Part shown: piece after piece, positions 22,222 to 33,968 of the stretch | Position numbering within the stretch: position 1 is the first letter of the stretch | Layout of the letters: every line of letters starts with the position of its first letter | Source: Hygrocybe punicea | Lineage: Eukaryota > Basidiomycota > Agaricomycetes > Agaricales > Hygrophoraceae | Length of the DNA: 64,000 nt | NCBI GenBank assembly: GCA_963556145.1 | Contig: OY744466.1 | Span: 620,001 to 684,000 of the forward strand | Direction: 5' to 3' | Notes under the pieces: model-generated | Databases searched by the model: none | What the model saw: the letters and a program-made list of their open reading frames with translations, nothing else | What the model was told of the DNA's origin: nothing | Position numbers and translations under genes: made by a program

Positions 22222-23580
22222 TTATGATCTGGTGGCTCTTGCAGCCACCGCTGCCGCTGCCTTCGCTTCCTTGACATCTTGCTTGACTTTCTGGCTCTTC
22301 TGCTCATATTCCTAGCATACAATGTCAGATAGAGAATGTCACGCAATCATAGACTTACATTCTTCTTCATGTCATCAAGCTGTGTCCAGACATCCTCAAA
22401 CTCGGCCTTCGAAATCTGCTGTTTTGCACAATAATCCATCGCAAACAGGTTCCTGTTACGAGGTGTGTCAGTACATGAGTAAGTACCCTGGCAGGAGCAA
22501 ACCTCGCAGTCATGGCCTTTGTAGGTTTCATCACTGGGCCTTTCACTACCCCAATATTTTCTTTACCTTTACCTTTCAATAGCTGAGATTCTCCTGTCAT
22601 GGTGGTGTTCAAAGAAGATGCATTGGAAGGTGTACAAGTGATCTTCTCGTGCAAAACGTCTCTGACTGGTGTTGTGACTACAGCCAAATGTGATGCACTG
22701 ATATATATGGTACCATCAGATGCCATAGTGACTGTTATGAGTGACTCACAATGGATCCAAAATCGACAAACCATTAAGGGATGCTTTCAAAAAGGCCTTG
22801 GAAGTGTCTAGAAACATGTCATTGAGATCAAACTCACCAGTTGGCATAATGACCGGAGTGATGAGGGAATCCTTGGTGCCTTGTTCTGATTCAGACTCTC
22901 CTGAGACATCGGGCAAGACAGGTAGAAAAGATGAGGGTGCTTCACTATCAACCGGTGAAACTGATGCATCTGAAACAGATTCAGTAGACGTCGAAATGGC
23001 TGATGAAGAATCTGTAGGAGTATCATTACCGCCTTGTTCTTGTGGCGGCTGTGGAACTTTGAACTTCGGCTTCTTTGATAAGGCCATGCGATGGGCTGTG
23101 AATGATAAGCACTTTTGAGGAAATTGCATGTAATCGTCTGTGTCAGTGGACCCAACATTGCTCGCCTCCACGTCTTCCTCAATCTTGACAACACCCGACT
23201 CCTTCAATACATGCTTGCGATACCAACCTGGATAAGTCATGGTGGCGAGATGCTCCAGTTTCCAGTTATTCTCGCATAGACAAAGTTCTGGTGCGAAGTT
23301 GTACATCTGTGAGCGCAAAAAATTCTTGACAGTAGACCTGGCCTTGCCCCATGACATCGGCACCATGTTCCTTTTGTAGAGCTCACGCCAGATCTCTCGC
23401 ATCTGCGAGGTAATTTCAGATATCCTGAAACCGCTCACTGACAGTCCACTCTGGTCCTCAACAAACCCATACGACACATTTTGACCTGCCACAATACAAC
23501 TCTTGCCTCATAGCCTGATCTTGTTGTTCGCTTCTGTTGTCAAGAGAGCCTTTGATTCAATCCAATCTTGTTTCTGCAAA
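22222..23580 (-). CDS. Plavaka-associated accessory protein, multi-exon
   Basis: A first visible exon fragment near 23575-23515 reads KQDWIESKALLTTEANNKIR. The main exon (about 23492-22750) carries SEITSQMREIWRELYKRNMV, KNFLRSQMYNFAPELCLCEN and LATMTYPGWYRKH, followed by a Ser/Asp/Glu-rich tail. The last exons at about 22440-22332 (KAEFEDVWTQLDDMKKN) and 22291-22222 (EYEQKSQKVKQDVKEAKAA) are joined by a GTAAGT..TAG intron and end at TAA 22222. The PEL.LCE(N)NWKLE..AT..YPGWY pattern is one I associate with abundant Agaricomycete proteins of unknown function. Its place inside the TIR-bounded element suggests a role in this transposon. The central intron borders are unresolved. Confidence 0.55.
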
Positions 23581-24278
23581 ACCAAACCTTAGGATATTTT
23601 TCACAGTCGACAAATTCTGATAGCGAAGGGGTGTCGATGTGGGAAGGTAAATCTCCTCTTGCCACAGACCCAGACTCAGAGTTTGACTGACTCAATACAG
23701 TGAGCATTTGGATAGTTTCACTGTAGATTTATCAGCACAAGAAATGATTCGGTATGGTACATACCGTGAATAATCCAACATAGTGTGCATTTGCATGTTT
23801 TCATAAAAAATTGTGCGATATCTTTCATTGCGAAGGAGGGTGTTGTGGTCAAGAATTTCCACAGAAAGTGATTGCGGCAGATTCGGTGCGTGTGGTATAT
23901 CCGCTGCATAGTGAATGTGCTATGGCAAGAAAATATTGGATAGTGTTATCGGAGTCAAGGAAGACAAATATATGCATACCAATTGTGCTGCAATCCCTAC
24001 ATCCCATGACTCCAAGGGTGGTCTGTTGGGTAGAGTAGTGGTTCGGGCAATCCTGCGAGTGGGGAGTGGAGTATAGGTAGATAACGGATCCGGGTCGCAA
24101 GACACTGGGAGTAAAGTTGCAGGTAATCCCGAAGAGTCTTCAAGAAATGAGTTATGATGAGAATGAGAGCTAGGAAATGAGATCGGAGGGGAAGGGAAAT
24201 GGTAGTGGTTGTTGGCGCTGCCTGAACATGGTGGTACAGGATCAAGAGGCAGGTTGGAGTCGGACGAAAGTCACTTGA

Positions 24279-24748
24279 ATGCGTACCATGCCTGTACTCC
24301 CCGCGGATCGTGTTGTGCACATTCATCTCGACAATCTCACTCACAATTGGGACAAATACACTGTTTCTTTCAATGTGACCTCCCCAGGGCCAATGGTAAG
24401 TAGCACAACACTCTTTCTCGTACAGGATAACTGACATTATGACCTCAGACTCTTGTTCTTGCTCTTCGCAAAGCCGGACCGACTATTCTACAAGCTGGAA
24501 CGACCCCCACTGAAGGGACCGAGCTTGTCAAGCAAGAGGAAGAAGAAAATGAACTCAAACCTTTTACTGGGAGTACACATGTCTTTGCAGAGCCATCAGT
24601 TGTCCTATCCTACCGCCATGTACCCGGCTCTCAAGAAACTCATCCCAAGATTCATTTGTACCTTATTCGACCTGCTAGGCTAGACAAGGACTATAAAGAG
24701 GAGGATGAGAAAGAGAACATAGTACCGAACAAGCGCAGGAGAATGTAG
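24279..24748 (+). CDS. Small two-exon protein inside the Plavaka element, function unknown
   Basis: Exon 1 is 24279-24395 and starts MRTMPVLPADRVVHIHLDNL. A 53-nt intron follows at 24396-24448 (GTAAGT..CAG, with CTGAC upstream of the acceptor). Exon 2 is 24449-24748. The predicted product has 138 residues. It includes VTSPGPMTLVLALRKAGPTI across the junction, an acidic stretch, and a highly charged tail ending VPNKRRRM, which could act as a nuclear signal. It lies between the accessory gene and the transposase and is transcribed opposite to both. No family recognised. Confidence 0.55.
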
Positions 24749-24822
24749 AGTAATCCCATTCATGTTGTATCAATCCCATTCACATTTGTTTCTCATTTCT
24801 TGTCACAATCAAATCACAATTA

Positions 24823-25590
24823 CAGTCATTTGCATAAAGCATGACAGTTGCCACATTTTTTTTGTTTATAAGAAAAACAAAGACTTAGTGAAATTTCAAG
24901 TGTGAAGTAGTGTATCTCATGAAATACTGAATGGATTGAGATCATTGTAGAGGCAAATTTTATCTATTCTTCAAGGCCTTTTCAGCTGTGTTATTACATT
25001 TGAGCTGTGTCTAGTGTATGCTGAGCTATAAGCATAATAAGATAGAGGAGCAGCTGAACATTGAATGATAAATAGCTCTGTCAATACCTCTTGGATTGAG
25101 ATACTTGTATTGAATAAAATGTTCATTTTTTCAATGTGAATCTGCTCAAATACCGGGATTTTCAATGTTGAACATTTTCTGAGTGCAAGTTAGAGATATT
25201 GCTAAATTTGAATGAGATCAACACTATGGATTTAGAATCTGTAAGTATTGGAAATCCCGGTATTGGAGCAGATTCACATTGAAAAAATGAACATTTTACT
25301 CCATACAAGTATCTCAATCCAAGAGGTATTGACAGAGCTATTTATCATTCAATGTTCAGCTGCTACTCTATCTTATTATGCTTATAGCTCAGCATACACT
25401 AGACACAGCTCAAATGTAATAACACAGCTGAAAAGGCCTTGAAGAATAGATAAAATTTGCCTCTACAATGATCTCAATCCATTCAGTATTTCATGAGATA
25501 CACTACTTCACACTTGAAATTTCACTAAGTCTTTGTTTTTCTTATAAACAAAAAAAATGTGGCAACTGTCATGCTTTATGCAAACGGCTG
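24823..25590. mobile_element. Foldback element, 768 bp, TA target duplication (Tc1/mariner-like)
   Basis: Two arms of about 340 bp (24823-25165 and 25247-25590) are near-perfect inverted copies separated by about 80 unpaired bases. The outer ends are CAGTCATTTGCATAAAGC and the complement of CAGCCGTTTGCATAAAGC. TA flanks at 24821-24822 and 25591-25592. CAG-starting ends with TA duplication fit Tc1/mariner MITEs. Matching open frames of 64 codons on each arm are mirror images, not genes. It sits between accessory gene and transposase stop, so it does not break either. Confidence 0.88.
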
Positions 25591-25629
25591 TAAATCGAGT
25601 CCATTCATAATACACGAGTAAAAAGAAAA

Positions 25630-28600
25630 CTATTCATCAAGGTCCTCTTCGATCCCACCCAACACTGTGACATCCAACCCAAGCTTTTCTTCAACAAAGA
25701 ACAAATTGTTGTCATGAGGTAGAGGTACCATCATGACAACAGAGTGGATATCCGTCACATCAATCACTCAAAGTGCTTCTGTGCCTTGGTAATGACACGT
25801 CCAGAGTATGTTGAAGCTTCGGCAGAGCAGTTCTTGGTCTGGTGGAGAATAGGTCAATTGTAGAGCTAATGTTTTTGTATGATTATGTACAGTAGCCTGG
25901 AAGAAGTACTGCACTTCACCGTATTGGAGAATATCATCGGTTGAGAACTTGACCAATAAAAAATGAGTACAACCATGCAGTCAATGGAGTTGATAGGACT
26001 TACCCGAATATTGTGAGACATCCGCAGCTTTTGAGAGGCTTTTTTTTCTCTTTCCATGCAGATCTTGTGATTTGGCCAGTGGGAAGCCGAAGTCAGGCCC
26101 AACGGAATACACGAGGTGCCCAATCTGCGAGGTCTCCTCCAACTTGGTCATGCATATATTTACGGATGGCAGCTGTGGCGGGCCCATGGATCGTCTGCAT
26201 TGTTTGATCTCTTGCACATAGTAGAACGTATCCATCGCCTAGATCGATTGATCCATGGGGATTCTCCTTCTTGGGTTCAAGTGTTGGAATCATTGCTTTG
26301 AGAGCATTCACTTGGGCATGACAAATCCCATGTTGTGCCAGATTTGCATAAGGCTGTGAGGGCTGTTTCATTTCTTCGGTAAGGTTTCCGATGGTTCGTT
26401 CAATTATCCACTGTGTGTAGTAACACCCAGGTCCAAGTCGAGTTACTTCAGGTGCAAGATGGAGGAGGGCATGAAGGGCAGGCCGGCAGAAATGAATGTG
26501 CTCTTGCTTTCGCTGATAATAAAGTTCTTCACATATTCGACCAGGAGCTGGTGTGCTTGCTTGAGTTCATTGCGTGTGATTCTGCGCTGGTGAAGTGTTT
26601 GAATGGCAGAGACAAATTTACAGTAGTGGAAGAAGTATTGGTCAGGAAGAACACCGTAAAACAATCCAGGACCTAGAACAAACATGTATGTGAGATATTC
26701 CCATGCCTTGTAGCTGCTCGAGATTTTTTCGGCAGGATTTCGAGGAGGTACATTGAAAGAGCCTGGGAGATATGGTGTAGCCTGGGCAACAGTGGTGCTG
26801 TGTTCAATCCATGTGTCACCATGCAGGACAGCCCAATCCCATGTTGCTATGTTGTCTGGATTCTTGCAGGGTATCTTTCCATGCCAAAGAGATTGATTCA
26901 AGTCGGTGTTGTTGAATGTGATGAGGTGCATGAGATCGTGGCCATAGCAGACTGGAACGGGTATCATACAAGGTGAGTGAAGACCACTGAGGATACTCGG
27001 TCTGACGATCCCAGTTGCATTGCGGCGATCTTTATATTGAGACATGTTCGGAGAGGTGGTGACATAGTTCACATTGTGGAGATATTCGTTGTCAGGCCGA
27101 ATGGGCATTTGGTCGAAGGGATAATCGTCATGGTCAGATCCAGGTAGGACAAAGTTGTGAGGCTTGAGATGAGCCAGGTAGTAAGCATTCTCGTGAGGAG
27201 CTCGACATCCAGGATGGGGACAGTATGTTCTGCATGAATAATAACCCTGGTGACCGACAAGGCCAGTTAAATGAGTGAGACTGGGACCATCAGTGGTGCC
27301 GATAGTGAAGAATGGCCAGGAAAGGTGTTCCATGTCATCAAAACTATCCCAAACTCGGAACCCTTCTTTTTGCAGGGCCGAGAGATGGTGGAGGCCCAGG
27401 TACATGAATGAATCATAATTTTGGGGTGGGTTGGGTCCAGGGATAAATCCACCAGGTGCGACCCCTTTTGTTTTGTATCGAAAATCGGGAGGCAAGTCAT
27501 ATATACCCCACACATAGATCCAACAGCTAGATTTCTTCTTCTCAAACAATTGTGCGCCATTGAGGGAGAGGAGGAGAGCAGTGTCATGATTGCCAATGTG
27601 ACCTTGGGAAAATGCTTTGAGATATTCGGAACCTGAGAAAAAGTCTTCATAGATATCTAATTGTCTAATTTCCTTCGCAGCAAGGTCATCCAAAAGTTCA
27701 CGTGAGTGTGTGTCTCGATAATGCATAGCTTCTGCGCTCTCAGGGCTGCACCACATGGCTTGGAGTTGTGGGCCCAGAGGAATGGTGAGAAATGTCTTGA
27801 CAGGTATTCGTGTCTCGCCATTACTGGCCTCATATTGGATGGGGTCATATCGTAGTGTTCCGCAGGTTGGGCAATGGGTAAGGTCAGCAAAAGGTCCTGT
27901 AAAGCCGACACAAGAGTTGTCACACATGTCGTGGAAAAGTGGGGATATACCCGTCACCTCGCGGATCTTTCGTTTGAGACAGTCGAGGGAACGGAAGTCA
28001 CAATGTGGGAATCGCTCGGAAATTGCAGCACCAACGTCAGTATAGGCATCCTCAGATGCTTTGGTGGTTTCCAGGAAAATTTTCAAGGTGAGGATGAAGT
28101 CAGGATCGTCAACGTCAGGTGGGCCATGTGGAGGGAAACGGAGCTGTTCGGTGGTGTCACAATTGAGGGTGCCATTGTCGAGTGTGGCAGAACGAATGTG
28201 ATTGATGAAATCGAGGCAAATGTTAAGGTTGTCCAACATTCCAATTAGATCAAGTTCAGGAACTGGCTCAGGGTTGGGGTTGGGGTTGGGCTCTGGGTTA
28301 GGCTCTGGCTCTGGGAGAACAGGTCTGGCCAATGTATCATCCCAGTGGACATCAGCAATCGTCTGGAGGACCATCCTGGGGTGGAGTGAGTGCCGAGTGA
28401 GTGGGGATGCCTAATGTGAAGTATGCTCACCAAATCTTCGTCTGGTTCATCATTAGCAGGAGGTTGCTCGAACCATGCATTTGGCACACGATTGTTGTCA
28501 GCATAAAGGTCCTCAAGATCATCATATATCTCAACTGGCTGGACAGGGTTCTGTTGGTGTGCTTGGTCTTCATTGGCCTCAGCCCCATCTGACATCTCCT

Positions 28601-28805
28601 CATCAGGATCTGGTACATTGTCATCCTCTACATCCCTTTGTGTAGGTCCCGGATCAATATTATGCTGGCGTAGATAGTCGTCGAGCGTGGTGTGAAGCTG
28701 TTGTTGGCGGTAGGGTGCATGGGCAAAATAAGTTCGTTTGGAAACCTGCTGTAGAGTCCGGCAGTAACGAGCACAGTCGCAGAAGTATTGGCGTTCGGGG
28801 CACAT
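25630..28805 (-). pseudogene. Plavaka (tnp2-like) transposase, inactivated
   Basis: Exon 1 (28805-28431) starts with a Cys-rich segment (MCPERQYFCDCARYCRT) and VSKRTYFAHAPYR. An intron at 28430-28363 (GTGAGC..CAG) leads to the main exon with TIADVHWDDT, CPTCGTLRYDPI, SSCWIYVWGIYDLPPDFRYK, LTGLVGHQGYYSCRTYCPHP and VCYGHDLMHLITFNNTDLNQ, the landmarks of the tnp2 domain. Near 26540 the frame shifts; the expected sequence resumes as YYQRKQEHIHFCRPALHALL and CYYTQWIIERTIGNL. Further lesions are TGA at 26093 (WA*LRLPTGQ), an A-run frameshift near 26045, and TGA at 25768 (EAL*VIDV). The reading ends EEDLDE at 25630. The protein would cut and join the element ends. Confidence 0.85.
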
Positions 28806-29078
28806 TGCAGGTGGCTGTCAAAGAAATCAGTAAATTTTGAGTGTGAAATCAGTAAGTAAATTTTGAATATGAGCAAACCTTAGTCAAGCTCAAAATGAGT
28901 GAGACGGTGAGGATGTGAAGAAGCCGAGTGAAAGTCAAGCAAGTGTCTTTTTTTTTTATGACTGAGGAAACGGAACGCCGAATGATCATTGCCATATCTA
29001 ACTAGTTACAAATTGATATAAAAGGAAATGTATTATTTAAATCTTTTTAAAAATTGCGACTTTTCACTGGGCTTGAAA

Positions 29079-29679
29079 GCTTGAACGGTTCCTGTGACAG
29101 GGGGTCCACCAATTCAGTGCGGTTACTATCCGATTCGAGTCGTAACGTACATATAATTATAACCAACGCGCGCCCGCATTATCTCGACTATAACCAATGT
29201 ATAGCTAGCTATAGACGAGGAGTTCCCCCCACATTACAATAATTAATTTTATTCCTGGAAATATATTTATTTTCCTGAAAGTAGTGAAAAGGGAAACAAA
29301 AGAAAAAACCGTCCATGAGCCAAAACGATTAACTGTATAATGCCGTGGATGCAAAAAAAAGAAGCGGGGAAAAATATTATTTAAATGAAAAAGAAATGGG
29401 GGAGGGATTGGTCGTGGTGGTCATGGTAGTGGTCATGGTCATGGTCACGGTAACGGTAATGGTGGCAAGGTAAGGTAAAAGAAAAATTAAATAAAAGACG
29501 AGGATATATGGTACATATGGGGTTGAAGGGCGAGAAAGCAAAAAGAAAGAAAGAGAAAGATTAGAAAAAAAGATTAGAAAAGAAAAGCAACGGTTCCCCC
29601 TTTTGGTTTCCCGGTAAAAAAAAAAGAATCATTTCATCACCCTGGCATTTTTCCCTCTCTCCCTTCCGCCCCCCCCCCC
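29079..29679. other. Intergenic with a GGTCATGGTAGT-type simple repeat
   Basis: From 29405 to 29470 the sequence is an irregular GGTCATGGT/GGTAACGGT hexamer-like repeat. The rest is AT-rich with A-runs. No gene is supported. It includes the presumed 3' UTR of the minus-strand membrane protein gene. Confidence 0.5.
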
Positions 29680-32127
29680 TTACCTCCTAATACTATCATA
29701 CGTCGGCGGTATCTCCTCCGCCGGCTCCTCCACACGGTCCTCCTCAGCCTCTTCACCCTTGGTACGCACACGCCCCGCATCCTGGTGCACAACCACACCC
29801 GCAGACAGGCTCCGCGAAGGTCCCGCCGGCACCTGCATCTGCTGTTGCTGTTGCTGGTACAACTGTTGCTGATATTGCTGTTGTTGCTGTTGCTGTTGTT
29901 GTTGTTGTGGAGATGGGATATACCCACCCTGCGGACCGTATAGACCCGCAGGCCCGAATCCACCAGGGAGTACGCTGTACCGGACTTGTCCGTCATACCC
30001 GGGATCAGGCTGCTGTTGCTGCTGCTGGAATGGTTGTGGCTGTCCCAATCCCGGACCCGGGCCATACTGGTAATATTGCTGAGGCTGCTGCTGCTGTTGC
30101 TGTTGTACTCCACCACTAGGATCCTCAAGCTGTGAAGCAAGACCCATCCCACCCAGCGCCGGCGCACCGTACCTCCCAAGAGCCTCCCGCTCCTTAGCGT
30201 TCCTCCCTTGCAACGGCGCAGCAGGCCCACCACTGCTAGTCGTGTTGGACCCAATAACGCTAGGCGTCGGACTGAGCGCAGCCACGCCCCCACCCCCAGC
30301 ACCAGCACCACCAGCACCACCACCAGTACTGATGATACTCTGGCCGGGCGAGACGTCTGAACGCCGTTGAGATGGGTCGAGTGGCACGACATAGTCCCCG
30401 GTGTACGGCGTATACGCAGAGCTGCTGCTATCGGTAGTAGGCCCGGTGTTGTTGTTGCTCACGATAGACGGACCGTGCTGGTACATGTTGGGCCCGCCGT
30501 TGATGACGGGACTCGGGCCGTTTGAAGAAGGTGGTGCGTTGGCTGTTGTAGTAGGTCCTGCGAACCCCGCGAAGGGTGTAACCGCCGTATCGGCACCGCC
30601 AAAATCGACTTTCGGGAGTGTAGCGCCGTCGCCACCTTTTCCGCCGCCGCTCCCGCCGTTAACGATACGGTCTGGGTTGAAGTCACCGTCGAATTCGTCG
30701 TCGTAACGGCGTTTGCGGCGGTACCAGATTGCTAGGACCGTGAGGAGGGCAAGGAGGGCGATTCCGCCGACGACGCCTCCTGCGATTGCGGCAATGTTGG
30801 TGCTGGATGAGGAGGAGGCACCGGAACCAGGAAGGGGTGGAGCGGTGATGGTGGCGCCGGCAGAGTAGACGAGTGTGGTAGAAACGACGACTGTAGAGCG
30901 GTAGCCGTTTGGTGCTGTTGAGCTGTATTGGGTGTGAGAGTTGTTTTTTTATCAGTCTTTTTGTTCGAATTTTTAAAATGGATAGGGGCACATACACGAA
31001 CGTGCTTTGCATGACACTGGTTAGTGGTGCGGTGAGGACCATGGTGGTATCGGCAGTAGTAGTATGTGATTCTGGTGTCGTTGTCGGTGTTTGTGGGGGG
31101 GGTGGTGTCGGTGTCGCACCGCCATTATCTGATGTTGGAGGAGGGGTGGGGTTGGAAGGGGGATTTGATGTTATTGGAGGGGATTCTGGGGTTGTCGTAG
31201 GGCTATCCGGGTTCGTAACGGGGGTTGTGGACGGAGTTGTCGTTGGGCTCGTAGACGGAGTTGGCGCAGGTGTTGTGATTGTCGTGGGATTGGTCGTGGG
31301 TGAGACGGTTGAGACTGTTGGAGAAGAGGGGTCAGTGACGGTCGAAAAGGATGGAGAAGAAGGAGGAGAGAAAATGTCGGACCAGAAGGAGTCGTAGGGG
31401 GAGGCGACGAGGGGGGAGGAGAAGGAGTGGGAGAATCTGGAGGGGGAGGAGGATCTGGAGGTAGAGAGGGTGATGGGGATGGGGATGAAGATGGGGACGG
31501 GGATGGGGATGAAGATGGGGATGGGGATGGGGATGGGGACGGGGATGGGGATGGACTCGGACCGGGTGTAGTGGAAGGAGAAGGGGATGGGGGTGGGGAC
31601 GGGGATTGGGATGGGGATGGGGAAGGACTCGGACCAGGTGTAGTAGGAGAAGGGGATCGAGATGGGGATGGAGAAGGGGACGGGGATGGGGATGGGGATG
31701 GGGATGGGGATGGGGATGGGGAAGGACTCGGACCAGGTGTAGTAGGAGAAGGGGATGGAGAAGGGGATGGAGAAGGGGATGGAGAAGGGGACGGGGATGG
31801 GGATGGGGATGGAGATGGAGATGGAGATGGGGAAGGACTCGGACCAGGTGTAGTGGAAGGAGATGGAGAAGGGGAAGGAGAAGGAGACGGGGATGGAGAA
31901 GGACTCGGACCAGGTGTAGTAGGAGGAGCCGTTACTGGGCCAGAAGATGGACCAGGCGGGTTTGTGACTGGCGCAGACGACATGGAAAGATGAAGAGGAG
32001 GGAAAAGAGGAAAAGAGCAGAAAGAGGAAGGCGAGGTCGAGGCTATGCGGGAACACGCGGCGATGTGTCGCAGATAACGGGGGATAGTCGAAAGCAGAGC
32101 AGAGCAAGGTTACTCACTGGATGACAT
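29680..32127 (-). CDS. Single-pass membrane protein with Ser-Pro mucin-like ectodomain and Gln-rich tail
   Basis: The N-terminal region is (SP)n in five blocks, each opening with TTPGPSPSP, followed by a Thr/Pro-rich segment (VSTVSPTTNPTTITT). An intron at 31382-31315 (GTCCGA..CAG) and one at 30995-30923 (GTATGT..CAG) join frames exactly. The join gives VSTAPNGYRSTVVVSTTLVY. A transmembrane helix, IAGGVVGGIALLALLTVLAI, is followed by WYRRKRR as stop-transfer. The cytoplasmic tail is Gly- and Gln-rich and ends PPTYDSIRR, a PPxY motif that could bind a WW-domain ubiquitin ligase. The layout resembles fungal Mid2/Wsc/Axl2-type wall sensors. The start may be at 31983 or, with an upstream intron (GTGAGT..CAG), at 32127. 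No signal peptide is seen with either, so a further exon may exist. Confidence 0.68.
31465..31930. repeat. GGGGAT hexanucleotide minisatellite in the membrane protein gene
   Basis: GGGGAT/GGAGAT/GGGGAC hexamers encode the Ser-Pro repeats on the minus strand. Five longer units are separated by ACTCGGACC(A/G)GGTGTAGT. The repeat also keeps other frames open, which produces false Gly-Asp and Pro-Ile ORFs. Confidence 0.9.
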
Positions 32128-33837
32128 CGTGTATCCTGTCTTAATATTGGCACCGCGCAACAACCGCAACAACGCAAAGTCTCGATCTCACTGCCATCCA
32201 TTTACAACTCCGATTCAATTGCTTTCTCATCTTCCGTTTCTTCCCGTCGCCGACGGATATATCTTTCGAACACTTTGCAAATGTCCCTCATCCATGCCGC
32301 CCATGCCGGAATGCCTCTTTTTTTTGGTGGCGTCGCGGCTTGGCAAAATGCCGAGCCTTCCCCAGGGGCTGATCGGTCAAATCAAACGGTTGTCTCGGAA
32401 CGAGCCATCGATGCGGCGAGTGTTGGCCTTTGGGTGTCTTCCCGTGATTCAGTGAGTGGTTAAATCAATCTCCATGTCATCGTCACAAACGTCAACTCCG
32501 GATGACTCTCAGACTCAGAGGAAATGATGCCCGCCCAGCACGGCTTTAGCCTTTACCTCCGGGCCCACCACGAGGATTTTCCTTGGCCGGTGTCTTCCGA
32601 CTATCATTCAGGGCACGGTCTGGCCGCAGAATTGCACCCGCAAGACTCTACTGGAACCCGAAATCAGAAGGGGCAGCCCACCTACTAGGCACATACCCTG
32701 ACCCTGAGTGTCAATATTAAATCCTTGATTCCGACACAATCTGGGGTATTGCCATTATAAGAGCTTTTAATCCTTTCTGGTTCTCTGCTTCTTCATCCTT
32801 TATAATGTGGAAAGCAATTTTTCTTACTGTAGGTATAATTTGATATAATAATAGCCCAAGCTTGCATTCTGACTCTCTGAGTATGAGGATGGGATCCATA
32901 GAGGTCCTTGGGAAACCTCCCCAAACAACAACCTGTTACTGCATTCATCACTCATGAACCAGCCACATTGCTCAAGGGAAAATGAATCTAAAAGCAAAAT
33001 GAACCAAAAAAGATCTATATATGGCATATCTTACAACCCACTGGCTCATAACTCTGAGTCAGGCCACCGCCATTCTCTCAATCCCATCAATCTCATTTTC
33101 CAAGTCATCTAAATGCTCTTTGACCACTGCCAACATGTCTATCTTGGTGAAATCCAGGACCAGCTTCTCTCACATTGAAGAGTCAAAGTGTGTACCTTTC
33201 ATTGCCTGCACTTCTCACACAAATGTATGTTTCAGCATATGCCCTTGAATGAAACAATCTACTATGATCCGAGTCAGTGTTCATGAATCTATGACAGAAA
33301 TAGTTCCAACAGGTAACCTGTAGGTACAACTGAGCCTGCCTGTACCTGTACCAATGCACCACACCTCTGTATAACCTCACAAATACAGCCACTATGATCA
33401 ATTGTCACAGTGGGGCAAATTTGTGAGGAGCATGGTGGTGGGGTTGGGCTGGGCTCATGGTTCAGGGTCTGTCACTGGTCTTTGTGGCCCACCCACCAAG
33501 CTGCCCACTTCTTGCAACCTGGTCAATACAAACCCCATGCCAATTGACACAGTGGTATGGACTCATGAGGTGACATTGGATTTGGCAGCAGGTAGTGGGT
33601 GCACCACCTTGCTGCTCCCAGTATTGTTGTCCATCCCCATCATTCATCCCTGTTGTTCATAGTGTATTGCATGGGTAACCCCCATGTACTTTTGGGGATA
33701 CCCATACCCACACCTTTGAATACCTGTACCCATCACCGCAGGTATGGGTTTTGTACCAGGTCTTGTTTTTTCTACCCATACCTGTACCCGTAGCAGGTGA
33801 CCCATGGGTCTCCCTGCCTACAGACATGCACACCTTT
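32128..33837. other. Intergenic mosaic without a supported gene
   Basis: A plus-strand frame from 32129 (108 codons) ends in front of GTGAGT at 32457 and could be a first exon of a divergent gene, but no continuation was found. From 33180 to 33060 (-) a helical fragment, DMLAVVKEHLDDLENEIDGI, looks like a coding relic. From 33300 to 33370 and 33660 to 33810 there are iterated ACCTGTACC and TACCCATACC motifs in both orientations, similar in style to the subterminal repeats of the hAT-like elements. Confidence 0.4.
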
Positions 33838-33895
33838 ACCTCGCGACACTAGATGTGCATCACTTGACGCAACACCGGTGGATGTGAGGTGAATG
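33838..33895. repeat. Three-part palindromic module, copy 1 (diverged)
   Basis: ACCTCGCGACACT, then GTGCATCACTTGACGC, then GATGTGAGGTGAATGG. It has the same outline as the better copies at 50059 and 63513, with more mismatches. Confidence 0.55.
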
Positions 33896-33968
33896 GAGGT
33901 GGTTGTCTTTGGGTGCCTGCGGGTTTCTCCCACTTGTTGCTCCAGGGCATACCCACATTGCCCTGTTG

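Larger units (their letters stand above)
21892..29078 (-). mobile_element. Complete Plavaka-type (tnp2, CACTA superfamily) DNA transposon
   Basis: The terminal inverted repeats are CCCAGTGAAAAGTCGCAA followed by (G/T)TTTAAAAAGATTTA, at 21899-21932 and, inverted, 29039-29071. The direct repeat CTTGAAA flanks the element at 21892-21898 and 29072-29078. Inside are a tnp2-like transposase (-), a minus-strand accessory gene, a short two-exon plus-strand gene and a nested foldback MITE. The size of 7.2 kb and the multi-gene content fit Plavaka elements of Agaricomycetes. A 7-bp direct repeat is longer than the 2-4 bp usual for CACTA elements. Transposase lesions (two TGA, two frameshifts) make this copy defective. 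Confidence 0.85.

Noticed and set aside
24971..25442. Two 64-codon frames with nearly identical proteins
   Set aside because: They are mirror images on the two arms of the foldback element.
30683..32107. 474-codon frame rich in Pro-Ile-Ser with WSESF repeats (-), and Gly-Asp frames on the + strand
   Set aside because: Shadow frames of the GGGGAT repeat. Only the Ser-Pro frame splices in phase to the transmembrane segment; part of the 474-codon frame (Thr/Pro-rich, before 31314) is used through the intron.
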